Numbered from the stretch's first letter, positions 1 through 10,663 are shown. The stretch: DNA of 64,000 nt from Corbicula japonica (GCA_038501625.1 JAZAYU010000012.1:2914001-2978000), one strand, 5' to 3'. Translations and numbers: made by a program. The notes: generated by a model not told the origin, from the sequence alone.

Positions 1-212
1 GCACCTTTATAGTAACAAAATCTAAAAATATGCAGCAAACAGGAATTAGATGAGCAAGGAGCATAAAATCGCTTTACACCATATGGGACTATAGGATGAA
101 GCAACATGCAAAATATCAGGCTGCTGCATGTTATAGTTGCTGAGAAAAGTGCGACGAAAATTTTGTAACGGACGGACGCACGCACGCACGCACGGACAAG
201 GGTAAAACAGTA
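1..212. repeat. Interspersed repeat interrupted by a hAT-like element
   Basis: This stretch ends in a GGAC/GCAC simple run (173-197) followed by a short spacer. It continues after 950 as a run of C, a short loop and a GGGGGTATAA tail (about 956-985). A related unit with the same order (ggacgg-rich run, C-rich and G-rich arms, GGGGTATAA) occurs at about 8230-8330. I read it as an old dispersed repeat that the 213-950 element landed in. The family name is unknown. Confidence 0.5.
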
Positions 213-950
213 CAGGGTCCGTACAGATTTGGTATAATAAAGTTCCAGGACTTTTCCAGGACAAAAAAGTAATTTTCAAGGACAAATTCATCATGTAATT
301 ACGCAGTTACAATTATAATTATTTGATACATACTCTTTACAACTGTTTCAAAGAAGATAATTTATCCGAAATTTCTGTCTCAAGCCCTTCTAACAGTACT
401 TGTTTTTCCGCTTTTGTGTGCTACTTCAGCGCCGCTTCTCCCATGTTTGAAATGTCGATAATTTTATCACACATGCTACAAATTGCTTTTGTTTTGTCGG
501 CCTTAAATGGTCGGATCCACGTCTGATAAACAGCATTGCTCTCCCACTCAGGATTGTATACACATTTCCTTCTAGAACTCATAATCACTCGTCGGTGAAA
601 ATGCAGATGAATTGTTTCTACTGTGCACGCTTTTCAGAGTGACGTCACGCGATCGGACTTAACTAAAACCCGGTGTCAGGTATCTGGTATTAATTTAACC
701 CCGGCATTTTGCAGCTTACTGACGAGTTGTCGTTCGTACGACAATTCTGGCGATCTACGATGTATGCATTCAACATTTTACACATCTTGATTTTGCTGGT
801 TGAAAATTCAAGGACATTTTTTTCATTTTTCAAGGGGTTTTCACATTTTTTCAGTACAATTCCAGGACAAAATCCGGAAATTTCGTTTTTCAGGACATTT
901 CCAGGACAGATGTTAAATTCAAGGACTTTTCCAGGTCTGTACGGACCCTG
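213..950. mobile_element. Internally deleted hAT-like DNA transposon
   Basis: The element begins with CAGGGTCCGTACAGA and ends with the reverse complement of the same sequence, giving about 20 bp of TIR (the left copy has one or two changes). It is flanked by CAGTA on both sides (208-212 and 951-955), a 5-bp target duplication. CAGGG ends are typical of hAT elements, and a hAT-type transposase N-terminal fragment lies inside on the minus strand. The usual hAT duplication is 8 bp, so the 5-bp flank is noteworthy. Inner subterminal repeats of the type 'ccaggacttttccagg' occur on both sides. Confidence 0.7.
337..582 (-). pseudogene. hAT transposase N-terminal (BED-like) fragment
   Basis: Reading the minus strand from an ATG at 582 gives 82 codons. 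It starts MSSRRKCVYNPEWE, continues with AICSMCDKIIDISNMGEAALK, and then meets an in-frame TAG where hAT proteins normally have a Ser before His. The CxxC, the 'ISNMGEAAL' stretch and the following His are hallmarks of the N-terminal zinc module of a hAT subgroup. The reading then runs to a TAA at 337. No catalytic domain is present, so this is a dead 5' remnant inside the deleted element. The stop at the Ser position is seen directly; the family assignment is from recognition. Confidence 0.7.
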
Positions 951-955
951 CAGTA

Positions 956-1725
956 TACCCCCCTCTTCTTCGAAGCGGGGGTATAATTACAATAAACCAG
1001 TTTCCAACTGACTTCAATCCTACAGAAATATAGCTTTCAAAATGCAGCTTGCTTTTTGTATATATAAATATTCTTAAATTTTTCATTAGAAATGGGGCTG
1101 AATTTTGGCACTAGATTGGCTGGAAAAAAAAACTGAAATGTTACTGATTCTAGCAGATTTATGTCTTGTGTGTTTTCCTCCGAATGCCATGCTTGGAAAA
1201 TTTAGTAACTGCTATCCAGTCATTTAGCCAAAACAGTTTTGTTTGTTTTTTCCATTAACACTTGAGAAGTGCAAGACTGATCTTGTTTCATTGGTCTGAG
1301 AACACAACAAGGCCAAATCATTAAGACTATAATTCTCTTTCCGAAATAAGATTCATTATCAGATAACAAAAGTTAGTATGAATACAGCTTCTGTTATAAC
1401 TGAATTAGAAATCCTTCATATTTTATCTTTCACAACAGAAGGCTATTCCCCTCGCTGAAATATGTCACCTACAGATGTTAATATATTTCACTGGATAAGT
1501 TTTCTCATTTGAATACAGCATTTTAAACTAACTATTGTAACATTTGATATTACTGATTATTGAATATTGATATTTAGAATACAGTTGATATTATTGTGAC
1601 ACAAACACAAGAAAACAATTGAAATAGTACACTGTCTCGGAACTGATCGATGGGAAGCTTGCGATTGGTTTCCTATCTCAGTTTTAAAACCTAGAAGCTA
1701 GGAACCATGAGACCATATACATGTA
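956..1725. other. Non-coding stretch, no gene seen
   Basis: AT-rich sequence left of the MFSD14 exon at 1868 (downstream side for the minus-strand gene). I see only a fragment near 1640-1705 related to the hairpin element at 10494-10663 (tctcagttttaaaacct). Nothing coding is supported. Confidence 0.5.
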
Positions 1726-1831
1726 TTAACCCTTTCCTCCAAAGACAAGGCGAACAGTTTAGATCCAGATCAGCCGGCACTTTTGTGGTCGCACACACGT
1801 AAAAATGCGTATATATGGAGGAAAGGGTTAA
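1726..1831. repeat. TTAA-flanked palindromic MITE, short copy
   Basis: The sequence starts TTAACCCTTTCCTCC and ends GGAGGAAAGGGTTAA. TTAA at both edges fits a TTAA target duplication with a CCCTTTCCTCC TIR, which resembles piggyBac-type ends. This 106-bp copy lacks the central half found in the ~210-230-bp copies (for example 8972-9181). Confidence 0.8.
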
Positions 1832-1867
1832 TGACGAATAACTCTAAGAACCATGTCTGGTGCTTAC

Positions 1868-1982
1868 CAAGCCATAGGCCTGACTTCGATCTTCTTCAGT
1901 AGTTATATCCGCCACGTAGGCAAACACTACACTGAACGTGACAGCGAACACACCCGACATGGAGATCATCGTGAAATACCAC
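1868..1982 (-). CDS. MFSD14: MFSD14 (HIAT1)-type transporter, exon D
   Basis: This is an internal exon of a major facilitator superfamily protein. On the minus strand it is bounded by CAG at the acceptor and GTAAGC at the donor. It enters in phase 2 and leaves in phase 0 and encodes 38 full codons, including SGVFAVTFSVVFAYVADIT and RSQAYGL. This matches the fourth transmembrane segment and following loop of vertebrate MFSD14A/B, which I recognise well. It is the most downstream exon in the window; the remaining exons must lie left of position 1. The 6.4-kb intron before it contains most of the nested mobile elements. Confidence 0.92.
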
Positions 1983-2159
1983 CTGTGAAATAGTTATAAA
2001 TTTTAATCCAGTGATTGTAAATAAATCACCACTTTTATGATAAGTGTAAAATAAACATATTCCTTTCCACGGTTTGTTTATGCATGTTTGATATGCTGTA
2101 CATTAAATTCCAATGCTTTAATTCATAAATATAGCTTTTATATTATCGTATGGATAAAC

Positions 2160-2207
2160 AGAGTAGATCAAGATCAGCCGGCACATCAGTGCTGTGTTAT
2201 TAGGATA
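2160..2207. repeat. Left half of a MITE split by an insertion
   Basis: The sequence gtagatcaagatcagccggcac matches the palindromic core of the TTAACCC MITE family. Its right half resumes at 5535 with cactgttcctttaagattc and ggttatttctgacc, then ends near 5684 with AAAGGGTTAA. The family sequence becomes continuous when 2208-5534 is removed. Confidence 0.75.
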
Positions 2208-2580
2208 TACGCCTTTCCAATAATTCGATGAATTTATTTGGTTACCTCCCCTGTCCAGTCACGTGACTGCTTTACAGGAAAAATGATTGTGCGCTGTAAT
2301 AACGTAATAGGGAATATGTACCTACAACTTTCAATTTTATCATAAAATTATTTTTTGAAAAATGTATTTTCTCTTTGAATTAGTAATACTACATCAGCGT
2401 CATGATATTTTTGAAAATAATTGATAATTTTAACAATCAGGTTTCTGACTAAAAGTGTCAATTCATTATTCCTCGCATTAAACACTAAACAGTCGCAGTG
2501 TTCTCTTCACGGCTTAATTGAGTCTCGTTTCCGGATTAGCGTGTCTATTCAACTACTGACATCATGTTGTGATTACAGTA

Positions 2581-4410
2581 CAGGTCGGGTGTCATTTACA
2601 TTTTTCACCCATCACCGCGTTTCAGGGTCAACGCGACATCCAATTTCTTTCGGGTGATCACGGGTGATCGTCGATCTTGCCACCGCGATCACTAGACAAG
2701 AAAATCACGGTGATTTGCCGTGATTTATCAGCGCGAATCGCGGTGAAGATTTACCTGCGATTTAAAGACGTTCTTCCAAATTTATTTATTTACAAATGAA
2801 AAAGAAATATGTTGTTCGTATTTTCGTATCAAAGAAAAAACTTAAACTTGATCAATGCACAAATATATTGTCCATTATTTGAAAAACTGGAGTTTTCACA
2901 CCTTCCGTGTTGACATTAACACCTTTGTGCATGCCCCGTAAATTGCTGCCAATTATGCTTCTAAGCGGTATATTGTCACGGTCATTACAAAATAACTAGC
3001 TTGCAAACATTACAAAAAAATCTTTTAGAATGAGTAAACTCAATTAAAAAGTGAACAACAGTTATTAAATTGTTAATTATTTTACGGCAAATTATAAGAA
3101 TTCATCGACAAGTAGAGTATTTATGCCTCAGATCGGAGCTCAATTTCATTTAAAATACGAGTATAAATGCGGTTGAAACACACAGTAAACTGGAAATAAT
3201 AGATCATTATCGAGAGAGAAAAGTGAAAAAAAATTGTGTCATTCTTACCTTATCGTTTCCTTACTTGTTATTTTGATGAAAGATAAATGTATAATATTCC
3301 TTTTAATAATTACTCCAACATGCTGAGAAAATAAATAACGGTGAAAATATAACAGCCAAGTACATTAGCTACATGTATAAAATCCATCTCGTCAGTATTT
3401 TTCCCCAATCCCTTCCTAAAACATCTTTATTTATGAGCAATCAACACCTGTTTGAACACCTGTGTGATCAGCATTGTATATTTCATCATCACGTCTGTTT
3501 ATTAACTTCAAAAAGAACGCCGACGAGTAATACTGATTTTCCGAGATCAAAGGTGCCGTGTTGGGTAAAAAAACTCTTGATCAAACGTCGGCGTTCTTTA
3601 TTCTTAACAGATTGACTCATTTGTCAACTCTCAACAAAAAATTAAGATTGCTCGAAACAAATTAGAGTTGTACATTGTATAATCAAAACATGCTGGAAAT
3701 TAATAGCATATGCCTGTGACAAATGTTATTTAAATAAACGATGTTTGTGTTCACGACTTACTCATTGCATTCAAAATGTTCGTTGAAGAGTTGATTTGTC
3801 GTTGAGTAGTGTGTCACTTTTGTTTGGCAATCAACAAAGCTGTTGATAATTTGTGTTTTATATGGATTAATTAACCCCAAGCTTCTTACGTTGACAGGTA
3901 AGCACTTTCAAAATAGTTATTGACTAATTTATGTCAGTTTGCAAAAATCGGGCGTCGGTGATAAAACCAAGCTCTGTTATATTAAAAAGTTATTACATTT
4001 ATTAAGAAACTTGATATTTTCACAGAAGATACGCAAACAATTTTTTTGTTTAATGCTGACGAATCGGCACGTCCGATTACGCGACTAAAATTTTTACATT
4101 ATTTTGATAAGTATTACGTTCAAATTGGTTAAAGAAAGAATGTTTTACATAAAAAAAACTACATTTTAATTGTTAATTAACACTCGTTTCTCGAAAGATT
4201 TTTCACCGCGATCCCCCGCGATCGACCCTGAAGCTAAACTGCTGACGATGAACACGAGAAGAGCGAGAATGACTGCAGAATTATCGCCGCGAATCACGGC
4301 AAATCACCCGGAAATCGCCGCGTCGGAAGGACATATTCGCGGTGAATTTCCACCCGGACTGATTTATTAACGCGGTGGACGGGTGAAAAATGTAAAAGAC
4401 ACCCGAGCTG
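2581..4410. mobile_element. 1.8-kb TIR element nested in 2208-5534
   Basis: The left end CAGGTCGGGTGTC and right end GACACCCGAGCTG extend into TIRs of about 41 bp with about three mismatches. TA flanks both ends. Subterminal regions carry many copies of CACCGCGAT- and CGCGAATC-like motifs in both orientations (2625-2760 and 4200-4370), as expected for transposase binding sites. No transposase ORF is recognisable, so it is probably non-autonomous. Confidence 0.7.
3512..3599. repeat. 14-bp perfect inverted repeat inside the nested element
   Basis: AAAGAACGCCGACG (3512-3525) is followed 60 bp later by its exact complement (3586-3599). It sits in the middle of the 2581-4410 element and may be a further small insertion. 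Confidence 0.6.
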
Positions 4411-5534
4411 TACTGTATGTCGGCGGCGATTGATTTTGAATGCGGCATGCCATAAACATGTCAAACTGTCTCGCACATGGGGTCATCTGTCAATGACTTA
4501 AAGGGGCAGATATCATTGACCAATAGAGATCGTGTAATTTCTGTTTGCAAGGTATCTACACCTCCCAATTCTTAAGTATTTCGGAGTCCTTTAACTACTG
4601 GATGTGCCAGCAAATGTTTTTGATTTAGCACTTAAATGGATTCTTAATCAACATTACGACACGTTATAGAAACAAAAGCCGTCAATAAGAAACAAATCTT
4701 GTCAAAACATTTTATATATGTTTAATTAAGAGTTTGGGCTTTTATGCCAAAATTACAATCTGTCAAATCTAAGAAATCTAAATTGGATATTCAACCATAT
4801 TGTGATATAAATATTCCCATCTTTTTGGAAGCCGGCATCTAAATCCTTGGATTTTATTCTACGAATGATACTTCTACAACAAACAATCAGATTACCGATC
4901 TTTTTTTATTTCAAGACAGAATCAATCATATTTGCTTGTGAAGTATACGTAACATTTTAAATAATCAAATTATTTATTCGTTGACCATAAACGCCTTAAA
5001 TTTTTAGGACAATTCTATTGTTCAAATGTGTAAGTATGAACAAATTCAGATTGTATTTTTTTGTCTTCAGATCATGTAACCAGATGTTGACACATCACGA
5101 TTTCCGGATAATAGCGCATTACTAGCCTTAGCAATTTGCAACATTTACACCAGTAAAATATATTTTCAGTAGAAAAGATATTAAGAAGAAATTGTTGTAC
5201 ATAATTGGTAAAATTAATGCTTATGTTTGTCCAAATTGCGTTTCATACTGCCTACTATCAACAAGAATGGTACATGTTCTTAAATCATTAAAAATCTAAA
5301 TATCTAACAAATAGTAAACATAAAAAAGTCTGGCTAGAATAACAGACCAGCAACTTATTTTTTCACCGCCGGCGACGAACGCAGACCTGCAAGATAGCGG
5401 ATAAGGTTAGCTATTATGTGCTTAAGTCATTAGCCCGATCGTTCAGCTATCCTGCAGAGCCTCGTTTTGGATTGGTTTTCGGTCGCGGGAAGTAACTCGT
5501 ACAGGACTGCGAAACTGTTTATTGGAAAGGCGTA

Positions 5535-5684
5535 TACACTGTTCCTTTAAGATTCATTGGGTTATTTCTGACCAAGAATAAAACATTTTGGATCCAGATT
5601 TAAAGGCACAGATGTGCAATCTGACCTGGATCTACACTGGTCGAACTATTTTATAACAGGCATTTCCATTTAGAAAAGGGTTAA
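5535..5684. repeat. Right half of the split MITE
   Basis: It continues the family from the 2160-2207 fragment, with ggttatttctgaccaag, a ggatctacactggtcg arm and a terminal AAAAGGGTTAA. Confidence 0.75.
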
Positions 5685-6830
5685 AGAGTAACTTGTTTGG
5701 AATGCACCTTTTACGATAAAACCAACAAAAAAAGTGTGCATATGCGGGCTGAGCTGAATTAAGGTCTTAGACCCATCATTAGCATATTTAAACCAAACAG
5801 TAACCATAATTATGTAAGTTATTTAGTTATTAAATGTCTTTAAAAAAGACAATACGCAAGTTACAGATAATAACAGTTGAGCGATTATGTTTTGTGATTA
5901 TCTGCCCTTGTTGACATGGTTGTCTTGAGTTATCTCCCTTGGAAACACAAAAATGTTAATTTCTCCATTTTTCTACGGTAAATATCTGATTTCTTATTAA
6001 AATAGTACACAAACTCTGTTTGTTAAGTTTTCTACCAAGAGACTTTCTTGAAAAAATAAATATTTTTAAAGTAATAGCAAAAAATCGATATTTTCCATAG
6101 GCTTTAATGTAAATGTTAACACCTATTATCTCCCGTTAAATAAAAATGTCTTGAAAAATTTCTCGGTGAATCATCTTATATTTTGTATGTCTTTAACACT
6201 TTAAAGTTACATTGATTTCTTACCATCCAGTGTCAAGATATGAAATATGTCAATGATGGTCCTAAATCCTTAACTCAGACTTGAGATATGAGCCTCAATC
6301 ATAGAGTTATGGAGCCATGCTATATGAAACAGGTCTTCTTTGATGTCATTTCTGGTAATGATGTCATAAAGATAAGCAGAAGAAAGTTTTTATTAGGTCT
6401 TCACTCTAAAAATGAGTAGTGCAGGCAAAACTGCAAACTGAACAGCAAAACACTGAAATATCAAGTTGCAACCAAAAATGTTGATATTATCACTAGAAAC
6501 TAATTTTGCATGCTGCAGCTGATCTTGAGTACAACCCTCATTCCCTCCAAACACTTATTCTTGACAGTGGAATTTTTCCATCTTACCGGTACTCATAAGT
6601 TATAAAGCTTAGCAGGTTAAGGGTTTTATCACTCCATGGTTTTATACCAGTGCATATCCAGATCTTAACCATCCATAACCTTTCCCACAATCACACTTGC
6701 GGCGGGGGATATTGCTGTTGTTCCGACTGCCTTAAACAATAGCTCTGGGCAACAGGCAGGCAAGTGGAACCCAATTCAAGTGCAAAGGTATGTTGTGTTC
6801 AGATAAGTTTCAGAGTATTGGCATGCTCAA
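5685..6830. other. Intronic stretch, no gene seen
   Basis: AT-rich intron sequence between MFSD14 exons D and C. I see no coding signal and no clear repeat boundaries. Confidence 0.5.
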
Positions 6831-6835
6831 ACACT

Positions 6836-7410
6836 AGAGGCGGCCCTGACCTTGAGCCAGCCAGATTGGAACATGGGTTCTGCACATCAGGTTCATGAAC
6901 TGAACATTACACTTAAATTTCATGATATTCATTCCAGGGGTTCATAAGATTCGTACTGGACACAAAATGCATGGTTCAAATCTTCAAACACCACTGGTGA
7001 CCTTGAAATTGAGCCGGCCATGTTGGAACATGGGTTCTGCACGTCGTCTTGATGGGGAGAACATTTGACTTAAGTTACATGAAATTTGTTCTAGGGCTTA
7101 AAAAGTTATAGACCAGACAAAAAGCATGCAACTTCCATGAAATTCCTTCAAGGCTTTTCAAAAAAACACCACTGGTGACCTTGACATTGAGGAGGCCATG
7201 TTGGAACATGGGTTCTTCAAGTCGTCTTCATGGGGAGAACATTTGACTAAAGTTTCATGAAATTCCTTCTAAGGGTTGAAAAGTTATGGACACCACAGGG
7301 GGCCTTGACCTTGAGCCAGCCATGTTGGAACATGGGTTCAGGGCATCATGTTCATAAACTGAACATTTCACTTAAGTTTCATGATATTAATTCCAGGGGT
7401 TCAGAGACCA
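6836..7410. repeat. Diverged ~155-bp tandem repeat
   Basis: About four units share the order ccttgagccagcc, ttggaacatgggttc, tcatggggagaac or ttcatgaactgaac, and ttcatgaaattccttctagg. They begin near 6836, 7000, 7165 and 7295. A further dispersed unit is at about 8121-8330. These explain the short reading frames here, so I do not call genes. Confidence 0.75.
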
Positions 7411-7502
7411 CCAATAAACTTGCCAGTGTGTGTACATACACTGTATACAGCTGAGACCTCTCTTAAATTTAGTCTTAACATTTTGAGAATGTGTGGTACA
7501 AA

Positions 7503-7532
7503 GTTGTTGCTGTTGTTGTTGTTGTTGTTGTT
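7503..7532. repeat. (GTT)n microsatellite
   Basis: A run of about ten imperfect GTT units. Confidence 0.9.
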
Positions 7533-8120
7533 TTACTTACAAACAGTGAATAAAATATTCAGAAAAGCCTGATTTCAAAGTGCTATAAAGTAAGAAAGTT
7601 TATTTTGTCAGTATGCATAGAAAATGAAAAAATTATGTTATAAAATCTTCCAGAGCAAAGTTCTTAATAATGCATATCTTATATCTAAGCAGCAAAGTTC
7701 ATTAGGTCATTGACCAGCAACTAGAGGATAAACTCTGATAATGCATCCTAATACATCTTATGATTGAATCTAAATATAGCTGAAGACAGGTCGAAATATT
7801 GGATTTTCACTGCTACTAAAATTTTTGTTTCAAATTTTATCACTGAACAACCAGTGAATGAATTGTTCAGGAAAGATTGAATTTTATGATGGTATAAAGT
7901 TTGTGTCAAAATCTGGTTAAAAACTGTAGAAAATCAAAGGTTGAAAACAGAATTTAAAAGAAAAAAAATTTAAAATCCCCAGAGCGGGGCCCCTGGGCAA
8001 TTCAAGAACATGATTTTAATAATTTGAGTAGAGAGCATCAATATCAATATTCATACCAAATTTGATGACAATTGGACAAAAAATGTGACCTCTATTGTGT
8101 TAACAAAATTTTTGCTTTAA

Positions 8121-8330
8121 TCTGACCTGGTGACCTTGACATTGAGCCGGCCATGTTGGAACATGGGTTCTGCATGTTGTCTTGATGGGGAGAACATTTG
8201 CCTAAGTTTCATGAAATTCCTTCTAGGGGTAGAAAAGTTATGGAACCGACACGAAATGTGCGCGCACAGAAGGATGGACGGATGAATACCATTCCTATAT
8301 CCCCCAGCCCCTATGCGGCGGGGTATAAAA
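8121..8330. repeat. Dispersed unit of the 6836-7410 repeat with GGGGTATAA tail
   Basis: It repeats the ttggaacatgggttctgcat and tgatggggagaacatttg motifs. It then ends in a ggatggacgg run and a C-rich/G-rich short inverted pair before GGGGTATAA, the same tail seen around 956-985. Confidence 0.7.
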
Positions 8331-8395
8331 ATCCTTATCAAATGGGGTAAAGCCAGATCCCATGGAGTAAAGGGTAAGTACAAAGAGATACTTAC

Positions 8396-8523
8396 ATCGG
8401 ACTTAGTTTCATCAGAGGTATTGGTGCACATGTGAACGACACGGTGAGAAGAAGAAACGGTTTACGGCCCCACACATCTGACAAAGCACCAATCAGTGGA
8501 GCACTAAGAAATGACAGGATTCC
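8396..8523 (-). CDS. MFSD14: MFSD14 (HIAT1)-type transporter, exon C
   Basis: Minus-strand exon with acceptor TTTCAG and donor GTAAGT, 128 bp, phase 0 in and phase 2 out. It encodes 42 codons beginning GILSFLSAPLIGALSDVWGR. GALSDVWGRK is the MFS motif A (GxxxDxxGRK/R) in the loop after the second transmembrane segment, followed by the third segment (PFLLLTVSFTCAPIPL). This almost matches vertebrate MFSD14A/B. The split ATG codon made with exon D gives Met where vertebrates have Trp. The protein is expected in a membrane; its substrate is not known from this sequence. Confidence 0.93.
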
Positions 8524-8836
8524 CTGAAACAAAGATAGACTATTTTAAATTTCGTACCAACAGTGAAAACTTTGTTCAAAAAGAAAGCTCTATATTGAAA
8601 TCAGATGTGTGATAATTTTTATTGTCTACTTTTAAATGCATATTCTACAAAGATTTTATATTTCTTGTCAAAAACTGTAAAAACATGCGACATAAGACAT
8701 ATAATAGTTATGTTACGATACTTCCTAAAAACAAATCTACAATTTTAAGAGGCACCAATTAGTTTTCGAAAAATTGTGTTTTAATGGATAAATGCCTTTA
8801 ATCATTAAGCTGTAACCAAGATTAATTGTAATTGTA

Positions 8837-8900
8837 GATCAAGATCAACTCCATGCAGTTTGATCTGGATCTACACTAGTCAATTTCAGATTCATTTGGT
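8837..8900. repeat. Fragment of the TTAACCC MITE
   Basis: Contains tgtagatcaagatcaa, gatctggatctacactagtc and ggttattt, which match the family core. The ends are lost. Confidence 0.6.
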
Positions 8901-8971
8901 TATTTAAAAACATGTTATTACAAGAGATATGATTAAATTTTATTGTTTATTGTATTTGTTTTTTTTAAATC

Positions 8972-9181
8972 TTAACCCTTTCCTGTATAGATACGCATTT
9001 TTACGCATGTGCGACCAGAGTAGATCCAGATCAGCCGGCACATCTGTGCCGTCTGATCAGGATCTGCACTGGTCGCATTTTGGTCAGAAATAACCTAATG
9101 AATCTAAAAGCGAACAGTTCAGATCCTGATCTAAACTGTTCACCCTAGCAATTAAGGTGTGTCTGTACAGGAAAGGGTTAA
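8972..9181. repeat. TTAA-flanked palindromic MITE, full copy
   Basis: A complete copy with TTAACCCTTTCC and GGAAAGGGTTAA ends. Inside are two self-complementary cores (gtagatccagatcagccggc with its partner, and a second around the central tggtcagaaataacc). Both strands can fold into long hairpins. It lies in the intron between MFSD14 exons C and B. Confidence 0.85.
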
Positions 9182-9252
9182 AAAGCTAAGTAACAAAATT
9201 CCCCTGGACACTTTTTAGTATGGAGCTGCCCCTGGACACTGATGTTACCTAC

Positions 9253-9315
9253 CTTGACCCCTTGAATCAGGCCATTCATGAGAAATGTGTGATTGGGAAA
9301 TGTACTATTCAGCAC
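9253..9315 (-). CDS. MFSD14: MFSD14 (HIAT1)-type transporter, exon B
   Basis: A 63-bp minus-strand exon in phase 0 on both sides, with acceptor CTTTCAG and donor GTAGGT. It encodes VLNSTFPNHTFLMNGLIQGV plus K. This matches the first loop of MFSD14A/B (VLHETFPKHTFLMNGLIQGVK). Two NxT sequons (NST and NHT) suggest a luminal or extracellular loop. Confidence 0.92.
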
Positions 9316-9818
9316 CTGAAAGAAACATACAAAGGTTTCATTGACACATAAGAGGGCAAGGGTTAAAAAGGGAACTGGAAACAGGGCTCTCACTAGAGGG
9401 AGACTTGGGAGAAGTGAACTCCCAAAAGTGACCAGACTTCACCATTCTTTGAGCTATGGGAGAAGTCATTTTGTATAGACTATATAGGGAAAGAATGCTT
9501 TTGACAGCAAACTTCTCCAAAATTCAGTAAAATTACGAGAAAACTTCTCCCTAGCTCTGTGGAAATTCAAAATAATGTCAAGTTTTACATTACTGCTAAG
9601 GGATATCTTCTAGGGTTTCATTGATACAAGGGGATAACACAATTAGCTATTATAACACATCATCATAATGGCTCCAAAATATATGGCTTTTTGAACTTGA
9701 GCAAAAATACTTCACTCTGTAATTGAATTATTCTCATCAATTCTATAAGGCCACCATAATAATTTTGTCAATTGCTGAAGCAGTTATGAATAATTCTGAT
9801 GAAGCAAACCTTTCATTT
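9316..9818. other. Intronic stretch, no gene seen
   Basis: Intron between MFSD14 exons B and A. I see no coding or clear repeat signal here apart from the start of the duplicated segment at 9819. Confidence 0.4.
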
Positions 9819-9890
9819 AAACAAGAAATCAATACAGGGAAAGTACAGTATAAAAGCCTCACATCTCAGAGAATTCAATTTCACTTGCTT
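9819..9890. repeat. 72-bp direct duplication, left copy
   Basis: Starts aaacaagaaatcaatacagg and ends caatttcacttgctt. It recurs at 10116-10187 with about four changes. The two copies exactly bracket the MITE at 9891-10117. Confidence 0.85.
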
Positions 9891-10117
9891 TACCCTTTCC
9901 TCCATAGATATACCTTTATTGCATGGGCAAACAGTTTAGATCCAGATCAGCTGGCACATCCATGCCATCTGATCAGGATCTAAACTGTTTGCTTTATGAT
10001 TTGTTAGGTTATTTCTGACCAAATTGCGACCAGTGCAGATCCTGATCAGACGGCACGGCACGGATCTACACTGGTCGCACAGGCATAAAAACGTGTATAT
10101 TTGGAGGTAAGGGTTAA
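9891..10117. repeat. TTAA-type palindromic MITE
   Basis: Begins TACCCTTTCCTCCATAGATAT and ends TTTGGAGGTAAGGGTTAA, with both internal palindromic cores present. It is bracketed by the 72-bp duplication. Confidence 0.85.
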
Positions 10118-10187
10118 ACAAGAAATCAATACAGGGAAAGTACAGTATAAAAGCCTAAAATCTCAGAGACTTCAATTTCACTTGCTT
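10116..10187. repeat. 72-bp direct duplication, right copy
   Basis: Partner of 9819-9890, differing mainly at cctaaaatct versus cctcacatct and agacttc versus agaattc. Confidence 0.85.
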
Positions 10188-10493
10188 AATCTTGCACAAA
10201 CTGACAATAAATTCTATACACTAATGCAATTAGACAAGACAAAACTAGAAATCCTGATAAAAATCCTCTTGAAGTGTTAAGTCTCCATGGAAATACACAC
10301 AAGCAAATCTCAAAATCTGAAACCCAAACACTTCAGTTGTCATCATGTTTTATTTTTTTGATGTAGGATATCATATTTCAATTCCAGAATGAATGAAATG
10401 ACTGTGAGCAAATATTAAATCATTCAATTAAATAGCTACCAGTGTATAACATTATTCCCTAAATTACTGATCAAAGCAGGGTCCAAGATGCAT

Positions 10494-10663
10494 GAGGCCT
10501 AAACCTGGGTCTAAGGCTGAGATAAGAGACTAGTCTGAAATCTCAAGCATCTGATTGGTTAAAATCGAGACTTGTCTTTAAATTAACCAATCAAAAGCTA
10601 AAGTTTTGAGACTAGTCTCCAATCTCAGTTTTATAACCTATGGCTCAGGTTATAGGCCTCACA
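10494..10663. repeat. Hairpin MITE (GAGGCCTA ends)
   Basis: GAGGCCTAAACCTGG at the left pairs with CCTATGGCTCAGGTTATAGGCCTC at the right. The arms continue inward through GAGACTAGTCT and TGATTGGTTAA against TTAACCAATCA and GAGACTAGTCT. Related fragments are at about 1640-1705 and 13460-13500. Confidence 0.75.

Larger units (their letters stand above)
2208..5534. mobile_element. 3.3-kb TIR element inserted in a MITE
   Basis: The ends are TACGCCTTTCCAATAA (2208-2223) and its exact reverse complement TTATTGGAAAGGCGTA (5519-5534), each flanked by TA. The element interrupts a recognisable MITE, so the boundaries are supported by the empty-site logic. No transposase reading frame is visible inside. 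It contains a second TIR element (2581-4410). The superfamily is unknown; a TA target is compatible with several, including Tc1/mariner. Confidence 0.75.

Noticed and set aside
6836..7410. CRISPR-like spaced repeats
   Set aside because: The units are long, diverged and contiguous without constant direct repeats and unique spacers; the window is eukaryotic.
8117..8431. Minus-strand ORF of 104 codons
   Set aside because: It overlaps a dispersed repeat and only its end coincides with MFSD14 exon C in a different frame.
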